Positions 48,544 through 56,755 of a stretch of 64,000 nt of DNA are shown here, piece by piece. The notes beneath the pieces were generated by a model. It ran no database searches and was not told the DNA's origin. It was given only the letters and a program-made list of their open reading frames with translations. Position numbers and translations under genes: made by a program. How positions within the stretch are numbered: position 1 is the first letter of the stretch; each line of letters starts with the position of its first letter. The DNA comes from Halomontanus rarus. Lineage in GTDB: Archaea > Halobacteriota > Halobacteria > Halobacteriales > Natrialbaceae. The stretch spans positions 682,001 to 746,000 of the forward strand of contig NZ_CP071597.1 in NCBI RefSeq assembly GCF_017357405.1, written 5' to 3'.

Positions 48544-49506
48544 TCAACCGTTGGCCATCGGGATCGACTTCGCGGACGCGGGCTCGTGTCCCATCGCGTA
48601 CGGTGCCAGCGCGCCGTAGAGACCGATCTCGTCGCCGAGCGTCGTCTTCTCGATCGTCGGCACCGCCGGCAGGGCGAACTGCTCGAGGTGAGGTCGGGTG
48701 CGCTCGAGGATCGTCTCGAAGTTCGAGGCGCCGACGCCGCCGCCGACGGTGATCAGGTCGGGGTTGTAGGCGTTGACGAGCGTCCCGAGACCGGCGGCGT
48801 TGTACTCGCAGATGCGATCGAGGTAGTCGTTCGCGACCGGGTCGTCCTCCGCGACGGCGTCGAAGAGGTCTCGAGCGGTGAGCGCGTCCGGGTCGGGAAG
48901 AACGGTCCCACGGGATTCGGTCTCGAGGAGGTCACGGACGAAGCCGGCGATTCCGCGACCCGAACAGTAGGCTTCCCACGCGCCGGGGACGCCGGAGCTG
49001 GCCCTGTCCGGCGGACCGATCGGGAAGAGGCCGACCTCCGCCGCGTGACCGCGAGCGCCGCGGACGACGTGGCCGTGGTCGACGACGCCCGCGCCGATAC
49101 CGGTGCCCATCGTGAGGTGGACGACGCAGTCGTGGTTTTGGCCAGCGCCGTAGACCCACTCGGCGAGGCCGGCGGCCGTACAGTCGTTCTCGATGCGAAC
49201 GGGAAGATCGAACGCGTCTTCGATCGTCGGGCCGAGCGGGATGTCGCGGACGACGTCGTCGTCGGCCGTGTCGATCTCGGCGATCACGCCCTCGTCGATC
49301 AGCCCCGCACACGCGATCGAGACCGCGTCGATATCCGCGCGAGCGTGAAGGGCCTCGAGGCGGGCGCAGACTTGCGACTCGAGGTCGCGCACGCTGGTCG
49401 GTTCGACGTCGATTTCGGCGGCGAACGGTCCGTCAGGAGAACTGATCGCGGATCGAAGATTCGTGCTCCCGATCCCGAACAGCGCAATCGTCTGGTCGAC
49501 GGCCAT
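48544..49506 (-). CDS. ROK-family sugar kinase
   Basis: A 320-residue protein from ATG 49506. The phosphate-1 loop is LFGIGSTNLRSAISSPDG, the catalytic Asp is in RIENDCTAAGLAEWVYGA and the phosphate-2 loop in VVHLTMGTGIGAGVVDHG. The sugar-site region is RGHAAEVGLFPIG, and adenosine binding is in LGTLVNAYNPDLITVGGGVG. The usual ROK zinc motif (GH...C-x-CG-x2-GC-x-E) is missing after RGHAAEVG; only a lone YCSGRGI follows, so the zinc site is lost. Family enzymes phosphorylate glucose, fructose or N-acetyl sugars. Several in-frame upstream starts exist but lack sense. Confidence 0.88.
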   Translation of the reverse strand: MAVDQTIALFGIGSTNLRSAISSPDGPFAAEIDVEPTSVRDLESQVCARLEALHARADIDAVSIACAGLIDEGVIAEIDTADDDVVRDIPLGPTIEDAFDLPVRIENDCTAAGLAEWVYGAGQNHDCVVHLTMGTGIGAGVVDHGHVVRGARGHAAEVGLFPIGPPDRASSGVPGAWEAYCSGRGIAGFVRDLLETESRGTVLPDPDALTARDLFDAVAEDDPVANDYLDRICEYNAAGLGTLVNAYNPDLITVGGGVGASNFETILERTRPHLEQFALPAVPTIEKTTLGDEIGLYGALAPYAMGHEPASAKSIPMANG

Positions 49507-49953
49507 GTCTGTGCGTCGCCGAGCGACCGTATCAAGCCACGCGACGCTCCAGACCGTTCCATCCGCCTTACTATTTTTAACGGGAGCATAGCAGTCCGTA
49601 TTCCCGGAAATCTCGTCGTTGCTCTCGTCTGTAATCGCTCGCCTCGAGGGCTGTGTGCCGATCGGGATCGAAACGGTGTGAAACGGACGGTGGGATGGTT
49701 CGAACCGCTTTGGAGGATTCACTCTTCAGTGTGTGTTTACGAGTAGAGTTCGTGGGACGGGTTCTCGAGGGCGATCCATCGCAGAGACAGTCGGCCGGAG
49801 CTATTGTCGACGGCTCGCTCGGGATATAATACCACTCGGGGAGTCGGGTGACCCGAGCGTCCCCACTGGTCGTCCCACCGCCAGAGGATACAATGATCCC
49901 TCTCTCGTTTCCGGTATCCACAGTATTAGGATAGCGCGGTGACGCCCTCCGCT

Positions 49954-50898
49954 ATGGAGTATACCAAACTCGGGTCGACCGGCCTGGACGTTTCGAAGGT
50001 CTGTTTCGGCACGTGGCGATTCAGCAAGGAATCCGACGGCACCGTCGAGACCGACCGGGAGACCGCACACGACCTGCTCGACCGCTTCGCCGACGCGGGC
50101 GGCAACTTCATCGACACCGCCAACGTGTACGGAGACCCCGCTGGTACCAGCGAGCGCTGGATCGGCGAGTGGCTCGACGACCGGGATCGCGAGGACTACG
50201 TCATCGCGTCGAAGGTGTACTGGAACCAGGTGAGCCGGTTCAGCGACAACCTTTCGCGGAAGAACATCCGCGCGGAGATCGAGGGTACCCTCGAGCGCCT
50301 CGACACGGACTACCTCGACGTCTACTACATCCACCGCTGGGACGACGACACGCCGATCCGTGAAACGCTGCGGACGCTCACCCAACTCGTCGAGGAGGGG
50401 AAGGTCCACTACCTCGCGGCATCGTCGATGGCGGCCTGGAAACTGACGAAGGCCCTCTGGACCAGCGACGTCGACGGCCTCGAGCGGTTCGAGGTAACCC
50501 AGCCGCGGTTCAACGCGGTCAAACGTCCTCACGAGTACCTCGAGGTGTGTGCCGACCAGGGGCTGGCCGTCTGTCCGTGGTCGCCGCTCGACGGCGGCTT
50601 CCTCACGGGCAAGTATTCGACGGGCGACGCCGACGAGGGGTCACGAGCGGACCTCGACGACTGGGACATGTCCTTTTCCGATCGACAACAGCGCGTCCTC
50701 GAGGCGGTGGAGACCGTCGCGGACGAACTCGAGGCGACGCCCGCACAGGTGTCGCTGCGCTGGCTGATCGAGCAGCGCGAGTTCACCTGCGTGCCGATCT
50801 TCGGCGCTCGCACCGTTGAGCAGATGGACGAGAACGTCGGTGCCGCCGACATCTCGCTTTCGAACGACCAGTACGAGCGGATCGCCGACGCCTACTGA
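49954..50898 (+). CDS. Aldo/keto reductase
   Basis: A 314-residue AKR from ATG 49954 (MEYTKLGSTGLDVSKVCFGT). The catalytic tetrad is visible: Asp in GGNFIDTANVYGDPAGTSER (with the Tyr of NVYG), Lys in YVIASKVYWNQVSRF and His in LDVYYIHRWDDDTPIRETL. The NADPH-binding C-terminal part includes VCPWSPLDGGFLTGKYSTGD and CVPIFGARTVEQMDENVGAA. It belongs to the YajO/Tas-like group that reduces carbonyl compounds with NADPH. The upstream 49507-49953 has no gene. It is monocistronic. Confidence 0.93.
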   Translation: MEYTKLGSTGLDVSKVCFGTWRFSKESDGTVETDRETAHDLLDRFADAGGNFIDTANVYGDPAGTSERWIGEWLDDRDREDYVIASKVYWNQVSRFSDNLSRKNIRAEIEGTLERLDTDYLDVYYIHRWDDDTPIRETLRTLTQLVEEGKVHYLAASSMAAWKLTKALWTSDVDGLERFEVTQPRFNAVKRPHEYLEVCADQGLAVCPWSPLDGGFLTGKYSTGDADEGSRADLDDWDMSFSDRQQRVLEAVETVADELEATPAQVSLRWLIEQREFTCVPIFGARTVEQMDENVGAADISLSNDQYERIADAY

Positions 50899-51050
50899 TC
50901 GGGTCTTTCGACGGCTCTTCGGGAGACGACCGTCTTCTCGAGTCCTTTTTGACCGTGACAACGGCACTTCGCGTGCGGTTAGGCCGTCACTCGAGAACGA
51001 GGTCGAACAACGGCGTAACGTATATGGCCGACTGCTGACTGGACACATCC

Positions 51051-51965
51051 GTGACCCGGGCATCGACAACGGGGTTGTTCCTTCTGCTTGGACTCCTCTG
51101 GGGTGGGTCGTTTGTCGCCATCGAAATCGGACTAGCCGACTTCCCACCAGTGCTCTTCGCTTCCTATCGGTTCTACATTGCTGGCGTCGCTATCCTGGGA
51201 TTTACACTCATTACCACCGATCACTGGCGCCCCCGACGATACGACGAGTGGCTCGTGGCCGGAATCGCCGGTGTGCTGATGATCGCCGGTACCCACGCGT
51301 TTCTGTATCTCGGGGTACCATACATCTCCGGTGATGTGGCCGCGATCATCATCAGCTTCAGCCCGGTTCTAACCGCCGTCTTCGCCAGTCTCTTACTCGA
51401 GGACCGACTCACCAGGATTAGCCTTGCCGGATTCTTCTGTGGTCTCGTTGGAATTGGGCTGATCAGCCAGCCCGATCCGTCAAATCTCCTCTCAGCGAAC
51501 GTGATCGGGGTCAGCTTGGTCTTCGCCTCCGCGATCGTCTGGGCTCTCGGTACCGTGTTAACCCGGCCTCTCCGCACCGATATGCCGGTGCAGAGTCTTC
51601 AGGCCTGGGCGATGTTGATCGGCGCACCACTGTTGCACGTGACAGCGATCGCGCGGGGCGAATCGGCAGCAGCCATTGCATGGACGCCGGTCGCCGCAGG
51701 GACGCTCGCATATCTGGGGATCATGGCTGGGACGGTGGCGTTTCTCATTTACTTCGAGTTGCTCGACCGGCTCGGCGCCGCCGAAATCAACCTCATCGGC
51801 TATCTCGAACCGGTGGCTGCGACGGGACTCAGCTACCTGATTTTGGGCCGGTTAATCGACATCTCCAGCGTCGCAGGCTTCGTCGCTATCTTCGTTGGAT
51901 TTGCACTCATCAAGCGCACCGCCATTCGGGAGATTACTACATCGGCTAGGCCTCCCACCAACTGA
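51051..51965 (+). CDS. EamA/DMT-family transporter
   Basis: A 304-residue drug/metabolite transporter from a GTG start at 51051. Ten membrane helices form two EamA repeats: TGLFLLLGLLWGGSFVAIEI with FPPVLFASYRFYIAGVAILG, then VIGVSLVFASAIVWALGTVL with TPVAAGTLAYLGIMAGTVAF and LLDRLGAAEINLIGYLEPVA. The LLWG and LEPV motifs are typical of the family. It exports small metabolites such as amino acids; the substrate is undefined. Upstream (50899-51050) contains no gene. The downstream 51966-52385 shows only a short imperfect hairpin near 52087-52108. Confidence 0.92.
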   Translation: MTRASTTGLFLLLGLLWGGSFVAIEIGLADFPPVLFASYRFYIAGVAILGFTLITTDHWRPRRYDEWLVAGIAGVLMIAGTHAFLYLGVPYISGDVAAIIISFSPVLTAVFASLLLEDRLTRISLAGFFCGLVGIGLISQPDPSNLLSANVIGVSLVFASAIVWALGTVLTRPLRTDMPVQSLQAWAMLIGAPLLHVTAIARGESAAAIAWTPVAAGTLAYLGIMAGTVAFLIYFELLDRLGAAEINLIGYLEPVAATGLSYLILGRLIDISSVAGFVAIFVGFALIKRTAIREITTSARPPTN

Positions 51966-52385
51966 CGTACTCATCACCGGACCGAACATCGTACTCGACG
52001 ATGGCGGAGGTTTACCCCCACCCGGTTGAATCGATTTCACAACGTGGGGTAACTCACACCCTCATCGTGCCGGTCGGGAACGGACTCGCAGTTAGCCGCG
52101 AGCGGGCCTAGGTCGGCTCGACAGTCACGCCCTGTCCACAGGCCCCACGCTGCCCAATCGGGGGCGCTGCTCGAGTGATGTTTCCTCGTTTCAGCTGGCA
52201 CAGCTAGTGTGCCCAGTCAAATTCACTCTCGCCTCAAAGCAGCCTCCTCGAGAGATGGGTTGGATAGCACCCCTCTCGAAATGAGGTTGGCTACCTCTGA
52301 CTGAGATAGAGTTCTGGTTAATTGAATGTCACGGACGAGAGAACGATGGTAGTCGAATAATGTAGTGATAGGTCGATTAGAGGAT

Positions 52386-52820
52386 ATGATCCAAGGGCAA
52401 ATCAAGCGTTTGCTCGAGTTCTTCGTCATTGGAGTCGTATTCGGTGTGACTGAGGATATCCTCGCCGTCTTGATCGCTACTGATGCAGAACTGTCGTTTG
52501 AGATCGTCGGAGTAGTGGTGCTAATCGCAATTCCGTTTGCCATAATCTCGGAACTTATCGTCGACCACCCCAAGTTCCTGCACTTTGATGTGATCTCGAT
52601 GCGAATCAGTTCATCAATCCTCGGCCACGAGAGTATCCAAAACAAGAATCCACCCGGTAATCTTCAGAAAGAGACCGCACCACGGTCACACCATCAGTAT
52701 TACTGTAACATCTGTAGCATCGAATTCGAAACAGGAGCGCTCCTCCGGGAACATCTCAACCACCGACATCCCGGTGTACATATCCATTGGTCGATCTATG
52801 CCGACAAAGCAAGCCAGTAG
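52386..52820 (+). CDS. Two-TM protein with C-terminal C2H2 zinc finger
   Basis: A 144-residue protein from ATG 52386 (a GTG at 52365 is possible but less good). The first ~70 residues contain two long hydrophobic helices: LLEFFVIGVVFGVTEDILAV and IVGVVVLIAIPFAIISELIV. A soluble linker follows, then a C2H2 finger: YYCNICSIEFETGALLREHL followed by NHRHPG (Cys-x2-Cys, then His-x3-His pattern). Combining membrane helices with a eukaryotic-style zinc finger in archaea is unusual. It may tether a DNA- or protein-binding finger to the membrane. It has lower GC than its neighbours and lies just before IS hairpins, so lateral transfer is plausible. Confidence 0.75.
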   Translation: MIQGQIKRLLEFFVIGVVFGVTEDILAVLIATDAELSFEIVGVVVLIAIPFAIISELIVDHPKFLHFDVISMRISSSILGHESIQNKNPPGNLQKETAPRSHHQYYCNICSIEFETGALLREHLNHRHPGVHIHWSIYADKASQ

Positions 52821-52830
52821 TTTAGTGACT

Positions 52831-52889
52831 CCCGCAACTGAAGTCGCGGGCCTCTGTCACTGAAGGTGAGCAGGGGGACGTGCTCACCT
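52831..52889. repeat. Pair of hairpins before the third tnpB element
   Basis: Hairpin 1, 52831-52850: CCCGCAACT/AGTCGCGGG with one mismatch and loop GA, reading in the opposite orientation to the 22788 and 23181 hairpins and sharing their ACTTCAGT-type core. Hairpin 2, 52864-52889: perfect 9-bp stem AGGTGAGCA/TGCTCACCT with an 8-base loop. They look like solo ends of an IS200/IS605-type element. The remaining sequence to 53096 has no gene that I trust. Confidence 0.6.
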
Positions 52890-53202
52890 CGAGGCAGTTC
52901 AGGCCGACGTGTTGGCGGAGCGTCGATCGCGTTCACGAATAGCGAGTCGAAAACCGTGCAACAGCACGGCGAGCCAGTACGACAGCGCGTTCGACGAACC
53001 GAAGGAGTCGATACTTCGGAACGAATTCGACCTGTCCTGTGCTACTCACTCGTCACGTTTGCCAGTACGGATTTCAACTAAGCGGTAGTGCGGAGTCCCC
53101 TTCCTTAAGCGCGAGCGAAGCGAGCGGTAGGGAGGGGAGGAGCGCGTTCGTATAGCTAGGCATTCCGACACCAATAAATGACTACGAGTCCACATTGAAC
53201 AT

Positions 53203-54456
53203 GTGGCAGACGACTACGTGCGTCGGACGGCAATCACCCGCCTCTCGGTTGACGGCGAGCAACACGACGTGCTCGAAGACACCATCACCGAGTGGAAACG
53301 GGGGTGCCAACTTGCCACCGACATGGCATGGGGCAAGTGCAACGCCAAAAGCGACGTTCAGCCCCTCGCCTACGACGACATACGCGAACAAACCGACCTC
53401 GGTAGTCAGCACGCGATTCTCGCCACCCATCAAGCCGCACAAGCCATCACCGGTTGTATTGAACGCCGGGCGAAAGGCAAGAAGGTCAGCAAACCAACGT
53501 TCACCGCGCCGACGGTGAAGTACGATACGCGGACGATGACGCTGTTCGATGACGACACCGTTTCCCTCTCCACGACGGAGAACCGAGTGCGGTGTCCGCT
53601 TTCCCTTCCCGAAACTGACGATGGCTACCAGCGTCAGTATCTCGACTCGGACGAATGGAGTGTGACCGAAAGTACGCTCACCGCCCGAGACGGCGAGTTC
53701 TTCCTGCATATCGGCTTCCGCCGGGACAAAAACGACACTGAACGGAACACCGCCGAGGACGGAACGGTCCTCGGGGTAGACCTCGGTATCGAAAACCTCG
53801 CGGTCACCAGTACCGCCTCTTTCTTCAGCGGACGGGAGCTAACCCACCGCCTCCGCGAGTTCGAGACGGTACGCGCTGGGTTGCAACAGACCGGAACGCG
53901 AAGCGCCCATCGGACGCTCGTACAGTCGCGTGGCCGGGAGCTTCGCTACGTCCGGGACGTGCTCCACAGAGCGTCGAACGCGCTGATAGACGAAGGACTC
54001 CGCTACGACTGTGACGTAATTGCGTTCGAGAACCTCACCCATATTCGCGACCGAACCGGCGCGTCGTGGGGGCACAAGTGGGCGTTCCGAACGCTCTACG
54101 AGTACGTCGAGTATAAAGCTGAAGCCGTCGGTATTTCGGTGAAGCAAGTCGGGTCGGCATACACGTCCCAACGATGTGCCGAGTGCGGATTTACGGCGTA
54201 CGAGAATCGTTCGTCGCGTACCGACTTCCGATGTGCGAAGTGCGGGTCGGAAGCGAACGCGGACTACAACGCGGCGAAAAACATCGGTATGCGGTACGTC
54301 TGTCGAGGCCAACAGTCGTCTCGGCGGACGGGCGACAGTCAGCTTGCCCTCAAGTCTGGAACGGTGACGCCGAAGGGTGGATTTACCGCCTACCCTGATG
54401 GGTTCGAGGCCGAGTTCACGGACAAGCCCCACCCTCAACACGCCGAAGGCGTGTAG
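53203..54456 (+). CDS. tnpB: TnpB RNA-guided endonuclease, intact
   Basis: A 417-residue TnpB from a GTG start. The catalytic triad is complete: Asp193 in VLGVDLGIENLAVTS, Glu276 in VIAFENLTHIRDRTG and Asp354 in CGSEANADYNAAKNIGMRY. The zinc ribbon CAECGFTAYENRSSRTDFRC, followed by AKCG, sits between. It belongs to the short-N-terminus group beginning MADDYVRRTAITRLSVDGEQ. A programmable DNA nuclease in characterised relatives; it uses an RNA from its own 3' end. The stop codon lies inside the right-end hairpin, so coding and RNA structure overlap. Confidence 0.93.
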   Translation: MADDYVRRTAITRLSVDGEQHDVLEDTITEWKRGCQLATDMAWGKCNAKSDVQPLAYDDIREQTDLGSQHAILATHQAAQAITGCIERRAKGKKVSKPTFTAPTVKYDTRTMTLFDDDTVSLSTTENRVRCPLSLPETDDGYQRQYLDSDEWSVTESTLTARDGEFFLHIGFRRDKNDTERNTAEDGTVLGVDLGIENLAVTSTASFFSGRELTHRLREFETVRAGLQQTGTRSAHRTLVQSRGRELRYVRDVLHRASNALIDEGLRYDCDVIAFENLTHIRDRTGASWGHKWAFRTLYEYVEYKAEAVGISVKQVGSAYTSQRCAECGFTAYENRSSRTDFRCAKCGSEANADYNAAKNIGMRYVCRGQQSSRRTGDSQLALKSGTVTPKGGFTAYPDGFEAEFTDKPHPQHAEGV

Positions 54457-54470
54457 GGTGGGGTAGTTGA
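54300..54470 (+). ncRNA. Candidate omega RNA of the third tnpB
   Basis: The 3' part of tnpB plus the right-end hairpin (54426-54463: CCCCACCCT/AGGGTGGGG outer stem, ACACGCC/GGCGTGT inner stem, GAA loop) is where characterised omega RNAs map. The guide would start just beyond about 54470. Limits are inferred. Confidence 0.4.
54426..54463 (+). repeat. Right-end two-part hairpin overlapping the tnpB stop
   Basis: A 16-bp stem in two blocks (CCCCACCCT with AGGGTGGGG, ACACGCC with GGCGTGT) with a 2-base bulge (CA) and loop GAA. The tnpB TAG stop (54454-54456) lies in its right arm. Confidence 0.8.
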
Positions 54471-54561
54471 CTGAGGTCACGACGACTAGATTCCGAGTAC
54501 TCTCTCTGAACGCGAGAAGAGAGGGATACAATCAAACCACTGGCTGCGGCACAATGCAGTA

Positions 54562-55491
54562 ATGCTACAGGACCAACTCGCTGGGACGTCCGTGCTCATC
54601 ACCGGCGGTGCCGGTTTCATCGGCGGCGAACTCGCACACACGCTTGCCGCTCCCGCCGACGTTACCGTCCTCGACGACTGCTCGAGCGGCGATCCCGACC
54701 GCGTGCCCTCGGACGCGACGTTCGTTCGGGGGGATATTCGGGACCGGCAGACGGTGAGTGACGCCATGGACGGCGTCGACGTCGTCTTTCACGAGGCCGC
54801 GCTGGTCAGCGTCGCCGAATCGGTCGAGACGCCCCTCGAGAGCCACTCGCGGAATTCGACTGGGACGCTCACTGTGTTGGAGGCGGCTCGCGATCACGAC
54901 GCGCGCGTCATCTGCGCCTCGAGTGCAGCGATCTACGGCCACCCCGAACAGGTACCGGTGAGTGAGACCGATCCGAAAGAACCGACGTCGCCGTACGGCC
55001 TCGACAAGCTCGCACTGGATCACCAGACGCGGCTCTATCACGAACTGTACGGCCTGGATACGGTTGCGCTTCGGTACTTCAACGCCTACGGGCCCGATCA
55101 ACCGGCCAACGACTACAGCGGCGTGATCAGTATCTTCTTCGAGCGGGCACTGAACGACGAGTCGCTGGTCATTTTCGGTGACGGCGAGCAGACGCGAGAC
55201 TTCGTCTTCGTCGACGACATCGTGCAGGCGAATTTGCGGGCTGCGGTTACCGACGAGGTTGGGGAGGCGTACAACGTCGGGACGGGCACGCGGGTGACGA
55301 TCACCGAACTTGCGGAATCGATCATCGAGGTGACCGACTCGGATTCGGAGATCGTGTATGAAGCGCCTAGAGAGGGCGATATCCGGCACAGCGGAGCCAA
55401 TATCTCGAAAGCGCGGGACTTGCTTGGGTTCGAACCGACCGTTTCTCTCGAGGAAGGGCTTCGCGAATTTGCTGTTTCTGACAACGAGTGA
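54562..55491 (+). CDS. NAD-dependent sugar-nucleotide epimerase/dehydratase (UDP-glucose 4-epimerase-like)
   Basis: A 309-residue extended SDR. The NAD loop is SVLITGGAGFIGGELAHTLA, the catalytic Ser region is ARVICASSAAIYGHPEQVPV and the catalytic Tyr-Lys pair is in PTSPYGLDKLALDHQTRLYH (YGLDK). The substrate domain has RYFNAYGPDQPANDYSGVIS, FFERALNDESLVIFGDGEQT and a final RHSGANISKARDLLGFEPTV. This is the GalE-like branch common in archaeal surface glycan and S-layer glycosylation pathways. No other sugar genes adjoin. A TATA-like GATACAATCA lies about 30 bp upstream. Confidence 0.92.
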   Translation: MLQDQLAGTSVLITGGAGFIGGELAHTLAAPADVTVLDDCSSGDPDRVPSDATFVRGDIRDRQTVSDAMDGVDVVFHEAALVSVAESVETPLESHSRNSTGTLTVLEAARDHDARVICASSAAIYGHPEQVPVSETDPKEPTSPYGLDKLALDHQTRLYHELYGLDTVALRYFNAYGPDQPANDYSGVISIFFERALNDESLVIFGDGEQTRDFVFVDDIVQANLRAAVTDEVGEAYNVGTGTRVTITELAESIIEVTDSDSEIVYEAPREGDIRHSGANISKARDLLGFEPTVSLEEGLREFAVSDNE

Positions 55492-56755
55492 CGGATGTGT
55501 GAGGTCTACCAAGAGAGTGTACAGGCGCGCTCGAGGGTTTCCTCGAGTGAACGACGTTCGGTATCGGTTCTCGATGTACTACTGAACGTGATCTGTCTCA
55601 TCGCGTAGTGGTTCCATTCACGGTTCAAGCCCCGTGGTATCCCCTTCACGACTCTATGATACCAGATATCCCAGACAGCGAAAATCTGATCCGATAGGTA
55701 TCAGTCCAAGCGATCGTCATCTGTGGGGACTTCTCGCTTGTATCGACACGGTCTGGTTTAGCACTATATTAGAATATATACTATATGATGTGTTCGATTG
55801 ATTCGTGGTATAGAAATGTGGAAAACGAACAAATTAGTTGTAACTCTCGCTTGGTTAAGTCCCCACAAGATATGAGAGTTATCAATTCTTCTCCCAAGGG
55901 AATAAAACCACGTTTTGACCTGATTTGGTCCACGTGTCCAATCTAACAGGACAATCATAACCAAGAGTGTGGAGTTAGCTAATCGTAGCTATTGGCGAGA
56001 AACATCGGTTGGAGAGATCGAGATTATCGGTTAATTGATGCAGGGACACGGCGACTGGATCAGTACCTCGTCATCCAAAATCCGTAATGCCGAGAATCAG
56101 TTTCGACTCGAGAATAGTGTCTTATGCATTCAAGACTGTATCCTGTATTTATTGGCACTTATCTTGCTAATCTCGACTGAGACGGCTACGCCTTCCTCAG
56201 AAATCGAAGATGGATGATAGGGCTCACAAGAGCATTACTCTCGGAAATGTCGGCGGGTTTGGGACAGTGTCAGCCAGCCGATGTGCCTACTGCCAAATTC
56301 TCGATGAGAGTGCTTAACACCGACCAAACGGAGAATTGCTTGTGTCTTTCGAAGCGACTCATCAGCCGCGTGGAGGCGGACGGCAAACACCCTGATACAA
56401 CCACCATCCGCTTACGTTCCCAACCTCCGCCAAATTCCGCCGTGGAGCACTAGTTGAGCCAGACTGTGAGCAGCATAGCTAAACCAGCTTGACGACCTGC
56501 TCGCTTCTCAAACCAGCCTACCTCGACAGTGCTACAATTCTTGAAATATCCGGCCAAAGAGTATAAGATTCTGAAATGACTAACCCCAAACGATACATAA
56601 ACAGGCATGACTTTATTACATACAATAGAACCCGAAGATGAACTGGTTTCGCGGATTCCGGAATATAACCATCATCGACAGAAATGCATCAAGCGACGTT
56701 CACTACGAGTCCAGTTGCGAACCCTCGAAACACGTGTTTCGGCGGGTGAGACACA
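55492..56755. other. Gene-poor, AT-richer interval of about 1.26 kb
   Basis: No frame here has the acidic, codon-biased look of the neighbours. The sequence at 55680-56200 is clearly richer in A and T than the rest of the window, and the fragments that can be translated are Ser/Arg/Ile-rich without motifs. It may be decayed mobile DNA or a regulatory or attachment region. A T-arm-like stretch near 55616-55640 is not a tRNA. The GTG start of the 56756 gene follows directly. Confidence 0.5.

Larger units (their letters stand above)
53097..54470 (+). mobile_element. IS1341-type element (tnpB only), third TnpB of the window
   Basis: A tnpB gene with an imperfect left palindrome (about 53097-53139, CCCCTTCCTTA against TAGGGAGGGG) and a strong right-end hairpin (54426-54463). 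No tnpA is present, so movement would depend on TnpA supplied by other elements. Its TnpB is distant from the other two in the window, indicating separate arrivals. Confidence 0.75.

Noticed and set aside
52866..53081. 71-residue plus-strand frame between IS hairpins
   Set aside because: No family pattern and it begins in a hairpin; likely non-coding mobile DNA.
55600..55650. tRNA gene (T-arm-like CACGG TTCAAGC CCGTG)
   Set aside because: No acceptor stem, D-arm or anticodon arm fits around it at the required distances.
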